A stretch of 64,000 nucleotides of DNA. Source: Ancylostoma caninum. Its lineage: Eukaryota > Nematoda > Chromadorea > Rhabditida > Ancylostomatidae. Location of the stretch: NCBI GenBank assembly GCA_037903475.1, contig JBAJFG010000019.1, positions 7,129,001 to 7,193,000 on the forward strand, written 5' to 3'. Below the pieces are notes generated by a model, which was not told the DNA's origin, ran no database searches, and was given only the letters and a program-made list of their open reading frames with translations. Made by a program: the position numbers and the translations under genes. Positions 36,801 to 48,600 of this stretch are shown piece by piece; position 1 is the stretch's first letter, and each line of letters begins with the position of its first letter.

Positions 36801-39800
36801 CATTTGAGGAACTATTTAGATATCTATTTGTTTATCTATTTATTTACTACCTCCATTTGCTAACCTCAGAGATCATGACCGTCGAGGAAAAAAACTAGAA
36901 AACGAAGAAACATTTTAAGAAAATCCCTCTTTAAGAAAACGAATAGAAAAATCAGAATAGAGGCCTAGGTTCACGAGCAATTTATTACTGCAAAGTTAGC
37001 TTATACGAAATCTTAGTTGAGAATAAAGGAGTCAACAAGCTCTTTCAGCACCATTTCGCAAGAGATCTTATCAATTTTCATACATTATACCTGTAGGCCA
37101 TGTTTTTCTCTTTTTCCTCCATGTTCTAGCCTTGTTTCCATGCTAACAGTCCCAGTAGATAACATAGAACTGGACGAGACGCAAAATGAGAGTTTGGAAT
37201 GGAGATCATCTCACTTCTATCATTTTAATTTCTCTTTGTTGTTATTGTTGTTTTCCTACATTGCCGTATCAATGTGCATACTTCTGAGAGTGAGAGGATC
37301 TCAAACACCTGATATTAGAGCAGTCTTATTATTTCTTATGAAAACGATTTCTAACATCTTGTTCACCTAGCAAATAGTGCATGAATTTCTTGAAGGCACC
37401 CTTTAAGGACCTTGAAGGAATCTTTTCACATCTCTAAAAGTTGACTGTAGTGTATGACTACATCCCTTCTGCTATGTAAGGTTCATAAATAACGTATTCA
37501 CTATACATTTTCACTGATGATCTTTTGCAAGCGACAGAATCAGAAAAACCTTACGTATGTTTTTATAACACAGGTATCTTGAGATATATAAATACAAAGT
37601 GGATAAATAGATTTAAAAAAACATAAATACAAAGTAGATAAATAAATTTTAAAAAAAGATTGAGTAAATATAGTACGGGTATTTGCCTTAAAGTCATCTG
37701 TTTCAGGACAGCAGAAGCGAATCGCTACCGTTTCTGCGCCATCGTATCCCGTAAAGTCCCCGATTGGGCCGTTTGCGGTGAACTCAACGAAGGTCTCGAG
37801 TCCATCCACTGCGTTCCACAGACCAATAACTCGATGATTATCCAGAAGCTACGGTAGGTTTCTGCTTACCATTCGTTCTTGGACAACACTATTTACAAGG
37901 TTTAGATCTGGGAAGCGTTACTTCATCACGGTATTTGTCCGTGACTCCTTGCACGGAAGCACATCATCGTATGAAACGCTGGAGGTGAACCTTCGCCGAG
38001 CACCGGAGAAGAATCACACGGAGACGAGGAAGGATGAGGTAGTGGCTCGTTGTTCTGATTTTGTGCTGTCACGTACAGTCACCTGTGTGGACGTTTAAGA
38101 TTTTTCAGGAGAAGTCTCTTCATGACGCTGTTCTCGAGGCTGGCACACTGCCAGCCAAGAAAGGATCCACTGTCGACTATCAGTTCATGGTGTCAACAAA
38201 TGCGACGCAAAGCAGCAAGGTGAGTCGATGACGGCTTTGAGACTGTTTTTTATTGCGAAATTATATTTATATGCAAGGGGCGTGGTTCATCCAAGTTGGG
38301 GACATACGTGGATTTTCAGCGGTAACTCACCAAAATCTTGAATAAACGATATCAATGGATAATTTATGGATCTAATGGAATGAGTAAATGGTGTAGAACA
38401 TAGCGAAATGACTATTCAAAGGTAGTGTGGCACGTTTCACTAGGGAATATAAATGGAGAGATATGCTATATGTAGGGAAAGAAAGAAAACAAGAAAATGT
38501 GCCGTATAGGTGAAGAAGGCGGGCAGTAGTCACAAGCACTAAACTATTGCTTGCTTTGAAACATACTATGACATATGTAGTTTGAAAATATAGACTTAGA
38601 AATTAGTGCTGTGTGAAATCAGCATGGAAATTCTGGAGGATGATTGAGATTATTAAGACCAGATCAGTTGAGCGAATTTCAAGGAACCGTTCTCATCCTC
38701 TAAGCCAAAATCAGCAACTCCCTTAGTTCTGCATCGGAGATACGCTCGAAATTCTGGAATAAAGAGAACAAGGAAAGAGGCAGGAAAATAAGCGGAATTT
38801 GTCTGGGATTTGAGCAGAAACCAGCTAAATTACTTGATATATTTGAAAACAAGCTGTTTCTTTAACAGTGCACCATTTACGCAAACTCCCATTAAAATCT
38901 TCCCGGAAATCGAGTCAACGTCATGAAATCACCGTCTGCGCACGAGTTTCTGGAATTTACCCATGGTTCAAGCGGAAATTTTAGGAACTGTCGGCCACAG
39001 AACCAACTGACTTTTTAGAAAAATAGGATTTACGCGAATTTCACCCTATATTTCCCCAAAGCGGCAGAATTTTGCACTACTTGTGTAAACTGTTATATAC
39101 TGGATATCCTTAAGGGTTTTCCTGGCAAGCGCCACGGTGAAATTACCAGTAAAGCCACATATTTGTGCTATCATTATCCGCTTCAATTCATACTCAGAAA
39201 AAATCTCATTGAGCATTTTCCAGACGAAACACATAGTCCACCTGTCACAATGGAATTTTTACTGCCTTTGTTCTGCGCTGAGATGAATGTTATTTTCGAC
39301 CACAGCAGCAACATGTTTATGCGAGATCACCTGGGATACTGTAGCCGCCTGACGCGGCTGTGCTGCGTTTGCGTGACAAGACCTGTTCAATGGTCTGGCT
39401 GGTTACCGTACCCCGAAGATGTTTCGATCTACTCTCTAGAGGATAGGGGCTATGCCAGGTAATTGACCTGGAAGTCGACGACACCGGATCAGTCCCTTTT
39501 CCGTAGTAGCCATTTTGGCGTGCATGGTGTAATTACGTACAAAACACTTTGCAAGACGCAGTTTTTCACTGATTACTGAGTGCAGGCTATTATCGTTCGA
39601 TACGTCGGGACGATGTCTTTCCTCTTATTACACCATTGCGGAAATAGTTTGAAAAGCGATAGCTCACAGTACTTTTTGCAGAGCGACGACATTTGCGGAT
39701 TCCGAAAATACGTGCCGCAGATTCCGCGGCTGAAAATAGCGCCGCGCTTACGTCAATGCCGCGGCAGCTGTCGCCGCGCCGACTGTAAGGCCTGCGGCTT

Positions 39801-42800
39801 TGAGAAAACGAAATGTCATAGGGCGCAGAAATATTTGTGCTCTGCTCGAAAGAACACGTGCGACAAAAACGTTTCCGGTTGTTGGCTGGAGTTTTTTGAG
39901 GGAATTTACATCGTGTCGTACGAAACAAAAACGACGAAAAACACTAGTTGAAGGGAATTTTACATCGTTCTGAAAGCACCCAGAAGCGGCTGCTCAAAGA
40001 GTGTGGTTTTACTCAGAGGTTTTCCTTCTTTCATGGCTAGAAACTCAGAAACGAAGAGAAGTTCACAAAAATTTCTTCTTTGTCATGGGGTTTCGCGTTC
40101 AATAGACTAGGTAACCCATCACATCACCTATACCTGATTTATGCTAGCCTTAGATAAATGAGAATGAGTAGGAAGACAAGACAGCGAAGAAAGGTTACTC
40201 CAAAAGTCAAAGGTTATTTTATTTACTTTTATTATTGTTATTTTTTCGTTTTTGGAGCGTGAAGCAGACTTGGAGCCGGATACATTGTTGGAATGATGGT
40301 TTACCTCATACCTATGGGTAAGATTACCCGTGGGTAGCAGTTAGGTATTGGCAACGTCATGCATGCATAGCTAACCGTATTGAAAGGCAACTTTTGAAGG
40401 GTGAATTTGGGTACTTTAGCACATTTACCATAGGTAATCTCAATAATCCAACCGGTCCCAGGGTTTGATCTGGATTCAGATGCATCATTGAAAGGTTGAG
40501 TAACCTTATACCTATGGATACAATCACCCATGGGTAGTAACCGGGTGTAGACAAAGTCACGGGTCGGTGAACATATTGATGGATGCCGTGTAAATGGTAA
40601 ATTTGCGTATGTTAACATATCTATACTAGGATTAATCCCAGTGATGAATCCGGACTCAAAGTTGTGGTCTGCTAAGCACCCTAACATTAGAAGAAGAGGG
40701 TCAAACGAACCACCCGTTATAGAAATTCATTTTTTGTGTTCGATTTTTCTTCCGATGTAATGCCCTTCTGGGCCCAAATGCATCCTTGGAAAGGTTGGTA
40801 ACCCGTGGGTAGCATGTGAGTATATATAGACAACGTTAGGTACGAGTGAATATGTTGGTGGATGCAACGTAAAGGGTAAATTTGAGAACACTGACCTGAC
40901 CATATTTAACCTCAACAATGCGTCAAGACTCAGAGAGAGAATGCCCTCTCTCTCTTTATACCTATGGAAGGATAGAAGAATTGGTTAAATAGGAACCTTA
41001 CATCGTGTGCTCAGTAGGTTCTGCCCCTCGTCTAGGTTATGTGGCTGATGATACGAGGGTTTGGATATCGGATTATTAGAGATTAGTAGAATTCATGGTA
41101 ACATTCAGAACTCATGGCTCATCCTCTACATACACATTGTTTCAGGTCCTGCTCATAGTCCATGCCTGCGATGGCTATGTTCGTATGTCTGTGTACAGAA
41201 ATGGGAAGCTACTCAAACGAAGCGAGCCGTTTTCGGGATTCAGAAGGTTTGTTGTGAAAAACAGCCATCACAGGCCACTAGGGCATCATCTTACTATTGT
41301 GCTACTTCGTCCATTGTGAGAAGCTCATGGCTCCTGTGCCCATATTTATGATTCCTCCCGGGATGGTGATGATCTTTTCACCCATCCAAAGCGAACGCGT
41401 TTTCCTAGCAAACTATGATTTGCCTTTCCCTTTTCACCAATATTTGTCATCCTTGACTGAGATTAGTTGCTGCTACAAACTGAACTTACCTTTATCCGAA
41501 AAACTCGCCCAGTTCGGAGGGCGGGTAACTCTTAACCTTCCTGGGAACCTTCATAAAAAAGGGTACTGAACCTATTGGTACTTGATGGCGTCCAATGGGA
41601 CACGAGCATAATGTGCGATGTATTCAGAAAAGGGTTACGTCGATTCACAATTGCCGTGTTCCCTCATCAAACCTTCGTTTACTTAGTTTTACTTCATTTT
41701 GAAGTGATTTTTGAAGTTGCTGCCAAGGATCAATCATTCTTGCAAAAACATACCTCTTTTGTTTGGGGGACTTATGGATAAATAGGGAGATTGGACGTCT
41801 CTGGGCAGAATCGTAGGTCCTGTTGCAGAATGCACTTCATTCCCAGTAAGAGGACTCTGCGTAAAAAATCCACATATGTGAACTTGCTTCACCATCATCG
41901 AAGCCTATTCGTCATGAATTAAGCCCCTGCTTTGCAGATTTCTAATCGTCAACGTCCATTCTGGTCAGCTCCGATTTCAAATTACTAACGACGACTCCAG
42001 ATCGAAGAGCGTCCATCTATGGGCTAGCACTCAAGCGGAAAAATCACCATATCCAAAATTGCCTGAGGATACGAGGTAAGCATCCCATTAAATTCGAGAG
42101 TCATTGCCCATAATCATGTTTTTTTTGGAAAAATTCCCGTATGTATGGTTCTGAGAAGAGAGGCGTCATTTTTGGGGAGAGGGGTGTAATCCCCGGGTAA
42201 TAATTCTCTCAGCACATCGCAACTCATCCACATTAACAATAGAAGCACTTGCCGAACTTGCCTAGACGCGTTGGACAAGTGCACTTCGTAGAGATACGTG
42301 GGGATAGGGTCCCTGGGGATGGACGGGTTTGGATCGAGTGTCGGGGATCCGCGCTAAGCACTCGGTTTCACGTGCTCCACCATTAATATATGTAGTTTAG
42401 ATGGACACAGAGCAGTGTGGATTTCTCGTTCCGAGACCCAAATGCGGAAGTGGGTGGTTCAGCTGTCAGCGCTTGTTCTCTAGGCGAAGACGTCACTACC
42501 ATTGAGGAAACACCCCGGGCTAAACATGTGCCGGCGCCTGCAGCTATTATGATTGATGGCATAATTATGTGCGAGCAGACAAGGGACCGAAGCAAGGCCG
42601 CGCTTATTTGCGGGCCTAAGGGTGTAAACAGGGGACGACCGGCTGAGGATAGACTGAAATCTATGTCGAAGAAGGAAATTGTCCAGAATTTCCTGGAATT
42701 CGACTAGGAATTGCTCTTTTGGGTGTTGCTGTCCTTTTCTAGCATTTTGACCACAGCTTTTAACAAGATGAAGGTTCAGCGGCTTCCCTGCTTCCTGTTC

Positions 42801-44617
42801 ACCTTCAATGCAAGTGAATAAATAAACAAGTAAATCAATAAAGCAACGACTCCTCTCTTCTACATCGTGGTCCCTATTCAGCTCCACAAATAGCTCTCGG
42901 TCAATGAAAAAGACGTGTAATCGCAACATTACCACCATGACTACAAGTTATTTTTTCAGTGTAAAAGTGGTACGTCGCTCGTGCTCCACAGCAACATTAC
43001 AATGGTTGCGGTCAGCTGACGAACATGCCGAATATTGCATCTACATGCGTCGCGAGAATGCCAACTATCTGGAGGAGCTTGTCAGCCGGGTGAGATTGTT
43101 CTTCCAGAGATTCCATTAGAGTCTAAAAATTTCGCACAGAATTTCCAAGAAACAGTGACCCGTTGAAACTTTGGGAATGGGGCATTTTTATTGCTTTCTC
43201 TCGGCAGAAGTCGTCTGTCTTTGCGTATCAAACCAGAAAAGAATCCTAGCTGATTATAAGCAATAAAAATTTGTCGCCGGGATAACTCGTCCCCACACCA
43301 TGGATCGGCACTTTGACGCTCAAGCGTCGTACAGGAATTATGCCAGTAACAGCTGGAATTAAATCTGTCTTTTTGCCATTCAATAGACTTCATTTCGCTT
43401 CCTCAGTCATCTATTTTTACGACCATCCCACAAAAGCAGCAATGAGAACCGGTGTTCAAAGAACCATTGCACCTTCACGTGTGTCAACTTTGCAGAACAC
43501 TTGATCCTTACTAAAAATCATTAACCAAACCAGGTTTATACATTGATTCGAACACACAATCGGTCGGAAGGGATCTTCTCGTCGCCCTCTCCGGTTCGTC
43601 GGGTGAAACTTACCCTACAAAAAATGTAAAGAGAAAAATTGATCTCCAAATTTGCCGTTCAAGTGACACACCACCCGAGAGATATCCTTAATTGATCTAA
43701 GCTAGGCTAAGATCTGGGATCTCACTACTTGTCCACAATCCCTTCAGAAAAATTGGATATTTTTACCCTTGCAAGTGAACATGGGGTATTAAAATATAGT
43801 ACGTATTTTTTTTGCTAAGAAATTCTCTCAACTATGGATCAGCTGGACGCTAGGTACTTCTCATGGTCAGATTTATACGCGAGGTATGCACCAGATAGAA
43901 TTGAGCTAGCAGCAGATCTCAGTGATCTGTGCAAATTGGATATGTTCACCAGTATTTATCTATCGAGCCGATGATGGCTATGTATGGAGAAGTTATCGCC
44001 ACATCTTCCAAAATCCAGCGAAGCTCTTTTTTCGAAAATGAACCATTCGACTTGATTTATGAGTGGTCGTTGAAGAAATTCCGCAGAAAAAAAGAAGGCA
44101 AAACACTGATTTTTTTGCCTTGTCATTTGAATCATGTAAATGTTTTGTATGCTAGCTACAAACTTTTCTATGATTTCATATGGGTTTCCCTGTTTCTCAT
44201 AAAATAAGACTACTTACGGAAATTCAATTCTCCTTCTAACCAATGATGGAGTCTTAGCAGGCACAATAATATAGGTAAACAATGACAAACTGAATTGTGA
44301 ATGATCTACTTCAAACATGTCATCTATCTACCGCCCCTCCAGTTACCTCACTTAATCGATATATCGATTTCCAGGCGAGCAACCTCTGCGAAGGCGGTCT
44401 CGAATCGTCCGAGCTGGTCGGCTGCTACTCGCATCGTGGACCAACAGTGGAGGCAATGCTTCGAGACGATTCCATTGGCCTGATCGAAACCACCGTAGTT
44501 GGCTTGGAGCCAGCAAGAACGTATCGATTCGATCTGCTAGCCACGCCTCTTCAACGCGCACAGGCGCAATCGTTACCGTATCGAACGGTGTGGGTTCGAA
44601 CGGCTAACTCGTGCTAG
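27058..44617 (+). CDS. NDNF: NDNF orthologue, secreted FN3-type neurotrophic factor, ten or more exons
   Basis: Exons: 27058-27205, 32311-32421, 35930-36125, 37707-37853, 37906-38038, 38109-38219, 41146-41246, 41938-42075, 42960-43089, 44375-44617. Every junction keeps phase (1,1,2,2,0,0,2,2,0), giving 485 aa against roughly 570 in vertebrates. Residues 1-17 are a signal peptide. A first FN3-like region contains LPHDTRL and VLITWKAV and continues through YRFCAIVSR; a middle part carries SVYRNGKLL; then LPEDTR, a second FN3-like region with LQWLRSADEHAEYCIY, and the C-terminal YRTVWVRTANSC. These anchors keep the order and spacing of the vertebrate protein (LPEDTR, W and FCIY, final Cys). N-glycosylation sequons NNS, NHT and NAT are visible. 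NDNF family members are secreted glycoproteins of nervous and mesenchymal tissue. Against vertebrates about 60 residues are missing between exons 2 and 3; see 32475-32608. Confidence 0.9.
27206..32310 (+). other. NDNF intron 1 (5.1 kb)
   Basis: Holds two moderately GC-rich patches with overlapping open frames, 28430-28750 (138 codons plus strand) and 31430-31730, neither with a recognised domain. They may be intronic regulatory DNA or repeats. The intron also contains the AAAT microsatellite at 30855. Confidence 0.5.
30855..30896. repeat. (AAAT)n microsatellite
   Basis: About ten uninterrupted TAAA/AAAT units. Confidence 0.95.
32475..32608 (+). other. Candidate missing NDNF exon, frame unresolved
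   Basis: The missing N-terminal NDNF segment may lie here. The simplest exon is 32546-32608: acceptor CACATTCAG, donor A|GTAAAG, phase 1 at both ends as needed, 21 residues including EPAQWDLKIAL. Another reading frame across the same bases gives LSHIQLKWDLNLPSG, and the frame just upstream gives TLIITVTL, which looks like the beta strand before it in vertebrates. These two join only through a one-base shift. So either 32546-32608 is a short exon, or the locus holds a frameshift or sequence error. Confidence 0.35.
32814..32987. mobile_element. GC-rich foldback element, ~75-bp arms
   Basis: The arms begin GGTACAGGGAACGTGAATCA (left) and, complemented, GGTACAGGGAGCGTGAATCA (right). They stay complementary through GGCCTGGA(A/G)CGCCGC and CCACCTACGCGGCGCG, leaving about 25 bp of loop. 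A G run of about 11 interrupts the right arm. It sits in an NDNF intron, has no coding capacity, and base composition differs sharply from its AT-rich flanks. Confidence 0.8.
33121..33146. repeat. G-rich tract, possible G-quadruplex
   Basis: Runs of 5-11 G separated by single T in an NDNF intron; on the plus (transcribed-RNA) sense it could fold as a quadruplex. Confidence 0.6.
33540..34080. other. GC-rich island in an NDNF intron, open on several frames
   Basis: The plus-strand frames 33544-33789 and 33802-34083 and minus-strand frames over the same bases are all open. I considered whether the second holds the missing NDNF exon (it reads SSAEWLLS and later ATYEGKNSG) but found no phase-1 acceptor in frame. 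Regulatory DNA or an unrecognised exon remain possible. Confidence 0.3.
34150..34600. repeat. Palindromic GATTACCC/GGGTAATC array, three or more units
   Basis: Units at about 34168-34279 (right arm CCCTGGGTAATTTCAATGAA), 34300-34380 (left arm ATCATTGAGATTACCCATGG, right arm decayed) and 34482-34588 (left GCATCACTGCGGTTACCC, right CCCTGGGTAATCTCAATAAT). Spacer AAATTTACCCAT recurs near 34222. This is the best array in the window. Confidence 0.8.
34844..35005. mobile_element. Foldback element with ~35-bp arms
   Basis: Left arm TTCACGGCGTCGTTAACAAT and right arm ATTGTTGACGACGCCGTGAA are complementary with one mismatch; similarity extends a further 12-15 bases with more differences. About 85 bp lie between. 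Confidence 0.7.
37591..37660. repeat. Imperfect ~37-bp tandem duplication
   Basis: ATACAAAGT(G/A)GATAAATA followed by an A-run is present twice, just before NDNF exon 4. Confidence 0.65.
39580..39951 (+). other. Unrecognised Cys-rich open frame in an NDNF intron
   Basis: 123 codons with eleven Cys, including the pattern CRGSCRRADCKACGF, on the plus strand between exons 38109-38219 and 41146-41246. It has no signal peptide and the phase-0 intron needs no further exon to match the vertebrate layout. The minus strand is also open. Probably chance in a GC-rich patch; a nested gene cannot be excluded. Confidence 0.15.
40300..40930. repeat. Palindromic GATTACCC/GGGTAATC repeat, long degenerate cluster
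   Basis: Right-arm copies at about 40425 (CCATAGGTAATCTCAATAAT), 40620 and 40900; TACCTATGGGTAAGATTACC and CACCCATGGGTAGTAACC pieces recur at about 40310, 40510 and 40795. Periodicity is roughly 190-280 bp. It lies in an NDNF intron. Confidence 0.65.
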
Positions 44618-45110
44618 AACACTACGAAGCATACTGTATCGCATGATGTATATAGTTATCGATATGTGCAATAGTGTGCAGCGATGGGCTGGGTCGGCGA
44701 TGCTGCGAGTAGTCGCGCAGACAGTACATAGTTGGTTTCAAGTGCGTTGCTAGCCCCGCCCATAGCGCGCGCTTCGCTGTATGGCTGGATGTACAGCGCG
44801 TTGCAATTCTCTTAATTTAATAATTACGTACTTGTGTCTGACTCTGTGGTTACTAGTAATCTGTGTAGGTAACAATACCGTATTGTGTGTGTGCGTGTGG
44901 TCCCTATCCCCGGTGACTTTCACCCACCAGCCCGATCTCCTCGTCTTTCATTCCCTCATGTGAACACTGGACGTTATCTCTCCATGAAAATTATATATTA
45001 CGTATTACGTCGATACAGGTATTTTGTAAGCCATGTCGTTAGCAGTGGACGTAGATTTGCGTGGGTGTATTTCCTGAAAGAAAAGTTTGTGCCATTTTTG
45101 GTAGAACGCA

Positions 45111-45116
45111 AATAAA
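45111..45116 (+). terminator. Poly(A) signal of NDNF
   Basis: AATAAA 494 bases after the NDNF stop; no earlier clear AATAAA was found. Confidence 0.55.
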
Positions 45117-45121
45117 TTTTT

Positions 45122-45127
45122 TTTATT
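45122..45127 (-). terminator. Poly(A) signal of the bHLH gene
   Basis: The minus strand reads AATAAA about 490 bases after the stop at 45614. It lies only six bases from the NDNF signal on the other strand, so the two 3' UTRs probably meet or overlap. Confidence 0.45.
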
Positions 45128-45613
45128 ATTTGACAAGTGTACTATACAAGTGAATTTAATATAAATACACAAAAACATAGTTTCTTACAGTAATCTACAC
45201 AAAGGAGATTCATTACAACATGGACCCAAGGCACAAAGTACACCGAAAACACTGGAAAATTAATTCTGCTGTTTATCACACACTACACACAACAAAATCT
45301 ACAGTAATCAACAAACAACAAAAGCAGAACTAAGCACTTTTTTGAATTTTTTCTTTTTTTAACCATACTGTAGCATTAAATGGTCGCAGCACGTGCCCTG
45401 TTTCTCTAACGGCGATAAAAACCCTGCTTCTCTGTTCTCTGCCAAGTGATGCGACCATTGAAGCTTACAACGTCTGTAAAACCCTTATTCAAAATATCCA
45501 GAACAGCGAATCACGTGATTTTTGTGGCACTATACCTGCAGAGAATTAGAGCAAACTCTGCGTCTCTGCCCGCAAATGATTAGGAAGCGAATCTTAGGAT
45601 TATCATTTGCACA

Positions 45614-48600
45614 TCACATAGTTCTCCATGGAATGGTTGTCATCGCGGAGAAAGGGTGAACCGGCGCGACGGCTGGCAAAATGCCAGGAGCTATAGCGGC
45701 CATTTTCAGATTCTGCTGATACTGTAACGCTAACAGATGCTGTGCCATGAAATTGAATCCCGCCGCTGTTGGCCTCATTTGTGGAGAGACAACTGGTGGA
45801 ACTCGTATGGACGAAGGCAACGTTGACAGCGAAAGAGGAGTTGACGCAGTTGGCGCGTGGAAACTGCGCGGCTCTTGCGGTGTGGGCGGAGTTGGCGATG
45901 TTGTGCGCCTTCGTTTCGTGGTAGTTGGACCATCGGATGAGGACTCTGCGCTGGACGGTGACGGGACAGTGGATGTCGGGGTGGAGTCACAGTCCTTCGG
46001 TTGAGATGACGTGGTTTCGGTGGCGGTGGTTGCTGAGGCAGTTGCCGAATGCGGCGAATGATGATCTGAAAATATCGCTGTAGATGTGGAGCTGGGATGT
46101 CTGACCATATTTATTAGAAATGTTGGGAATAACTCAGGAACTAAGTCATTATCTTTGAACAAGTCATCGGGTACGATGAGCCATCTGTATAGTCCTGTTA
46201 GCTATCTGGAATCTTGCTTCATTTCCTCAGGAAGATTGTTGAACAACTTTTCTTATCACGTATCGAGATGCAGGCCTTAAAGGCAGCGTCCTACCTCAAA
46301 ATCATTTCTGACATTTCAATGTGAAATAAATCTCCAGGAGCTGTTGATCACAACGGTATACGTGATTCTATGGAAGATTGGTTGGAAACCCCATTTCCGA
46401 GCCCCAATTTTTATGGAGACTTTGGGCGGAGCTAGGTAACTTTCTGAATAATTTACTCCAGGAGACGTACCTTCTGGAGAAATTCGTTCTACTCGCGAGA
46501 GTTACTCATCCATTCCCTAACAGAATAGAAACCGCGCTCCGTGTGCGGCAAATAAGGGAGTACGTAGTGCGGAAACCCTGCAATCCAGCATCGGCTCCGG
46601 AACCAAGGCGGAATTGCAGGGTTTCCGGACTGTTTCTCCTAAAGTCCTCTGCTTGTGTCCTTCACCCCGATAGTACCTCCGTCCAATTTCGAGATTCTAG
46701 GGCAAAACTTTAGGAGAAATCTGGAAGCAGTTAGAATATCTAACCGAATAGGGTAGCCTCCAGCTTCTCAGTTTTTTTTTCAATTTTTTTTCAAAACACC
46801 ATGCCTGTTCGAAAATTCTCCAGTTTCAAGCAAAGGAAAAATCCACAACTCTATCCATTACCAGTGAGTATCCCCAATGTCCACCGAAGTTAGAGCGTTC
46901 AAGCATGAAGGCAGCGTCTCACCTCAAAACAGATTTTGGGATTTTAGAATCAGAAGAATCTACAGACTGCTTACAAAAGTGCACATATCCCTTTGCAAAA
47001 GTGCTAAGAACCTTTTCTAAGAACTTCTTTTTGGAGAGTTTCATGTGCTGACTGCGACAGCTACCACAATTCCCAGCTCGTTAGACCCCAGTGATCGATA
47101 TCATCGCTGCCACGCATGGCGCAACTCCGCAACTCGTGTTAGCTGTCGCAAAGGGCAGCTCTATCTCTCCACTGAACACTTCATTTAAGAGGGAGCTTTC
47201 AGGAGTTTTGAAAGAAAATATCTATACAACTGCAATCAGCGTTGCCTCCTGAGGATTTTTCTGATTTCATAATTTTGAAATCTAGTGAGACAAACCATTT
47301 ACTTCTGAAAGTATCTATTTTTTCATGACTAATCATGTAAACTACACACACCTGATTTGTATGATGTACTCATGTAAATTTTATAATTGCCAGACCAATA
47401 ATGTTACAGTTGGGTATCTCCATCCCTTCGTGGTTAGAACTTTTCCTTTTCGCCCGAATTTCCGTTTTACCCTGCACCGTGGCTTTAAATCGCCTCAAAT
47501 CCATTCACCTAACCCCTCTTTCATAGCCACACAGAGATTGAAAAAAAATCAAAACCCTATCCAGCCTATTCACAAGAAACCCATGAAGTTTCTCCGGAAC
47601 GGCAGCGTACGTGCCGTCGCAGTGGTCTATTGCCGACTGGCGCCAGGTAAACAGCACTCGCCGAGAAAGCGCGACGACCGCGGCCGGCCGGCCACACACT
47701 TCTCTTGAATTGACTACGGAACGAGGTTGAAAAATACTCGCATACACAAAGATGAGTAATCGAACGGTAGCGAGGTGAATGATCGTTGCCTGGGCCCGGC
47801 ACGCCCGTCCGTGTAAATATTGCCGAGTTTTTTGTTTTATTCTTTGAAACGTTTCAGGTGACGATGCGTCAAATGACAAATATTGGACGTGCTTTTTTGT
47901 TGCGGTGGTGTTAAATTTCCAAGAAAAAATTGGACGCTGCAGGAGAGTTGGTTCTCCTCGGAATTTTTGCAAAATCCAGGAAATGAGAAAAACTGTGGGG
48001 AAAAAACCCACCTCGAAGTGCTCGCAACTTTTTCAGGTAGTCGACGGTCATTTCAAGGATGTCTGCCTTCTCCCATTTGGCGTGACCAGCAGACTGAAAA
48101 CTAGGGGTTTAGGGCAACGATGCTATAGTACTTTTTTATATTCTTCTGAAAAGGTAGGGGAGGTAAAAATAATAAAAAATAATAAGTTATAAATAATACA
48201 AATAGGTCGAGTAACATTTCAGGTGACAAAACATGAGCAAACAAAACTTGTAGTTGACTTCAAAAGGTGGTGTAAACATCCAATTACTGTGGTTTTTAAA
48301 ATTCAGAAAAAAAAGCTGCCGATGGGAAGGACACCATTTTGTCTTGGACCCGTTCGTGGAACCCGGAAATTTCTCCAGTTGGCCACACGATTCCCGATCC
48401 GCCTTGACTAATTTTTTGTTGACTCATGGTACTGGAAGGTCAGGAGGTAATCGTAAGAACATTTTTAGACTGAAACTCCAGAGGTCTCAGAAAATTCACA
48501 GAAGGAGATCAGAAGTCTAACCATAACACCGTTCATAGAATAGCTAATGCTTGATCAAGGGCTTCACAAAATTTCCGATTTCGTTAATTCGTTGATGGAA

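Noticed and set aside
42383..42938. 152-codon minus-strand and 96-codon plus-strand frames in an NDNF intron
   Set aside because: They overlap each other, contain no recognised domain, and flanking NDNF exons join in phase without them.
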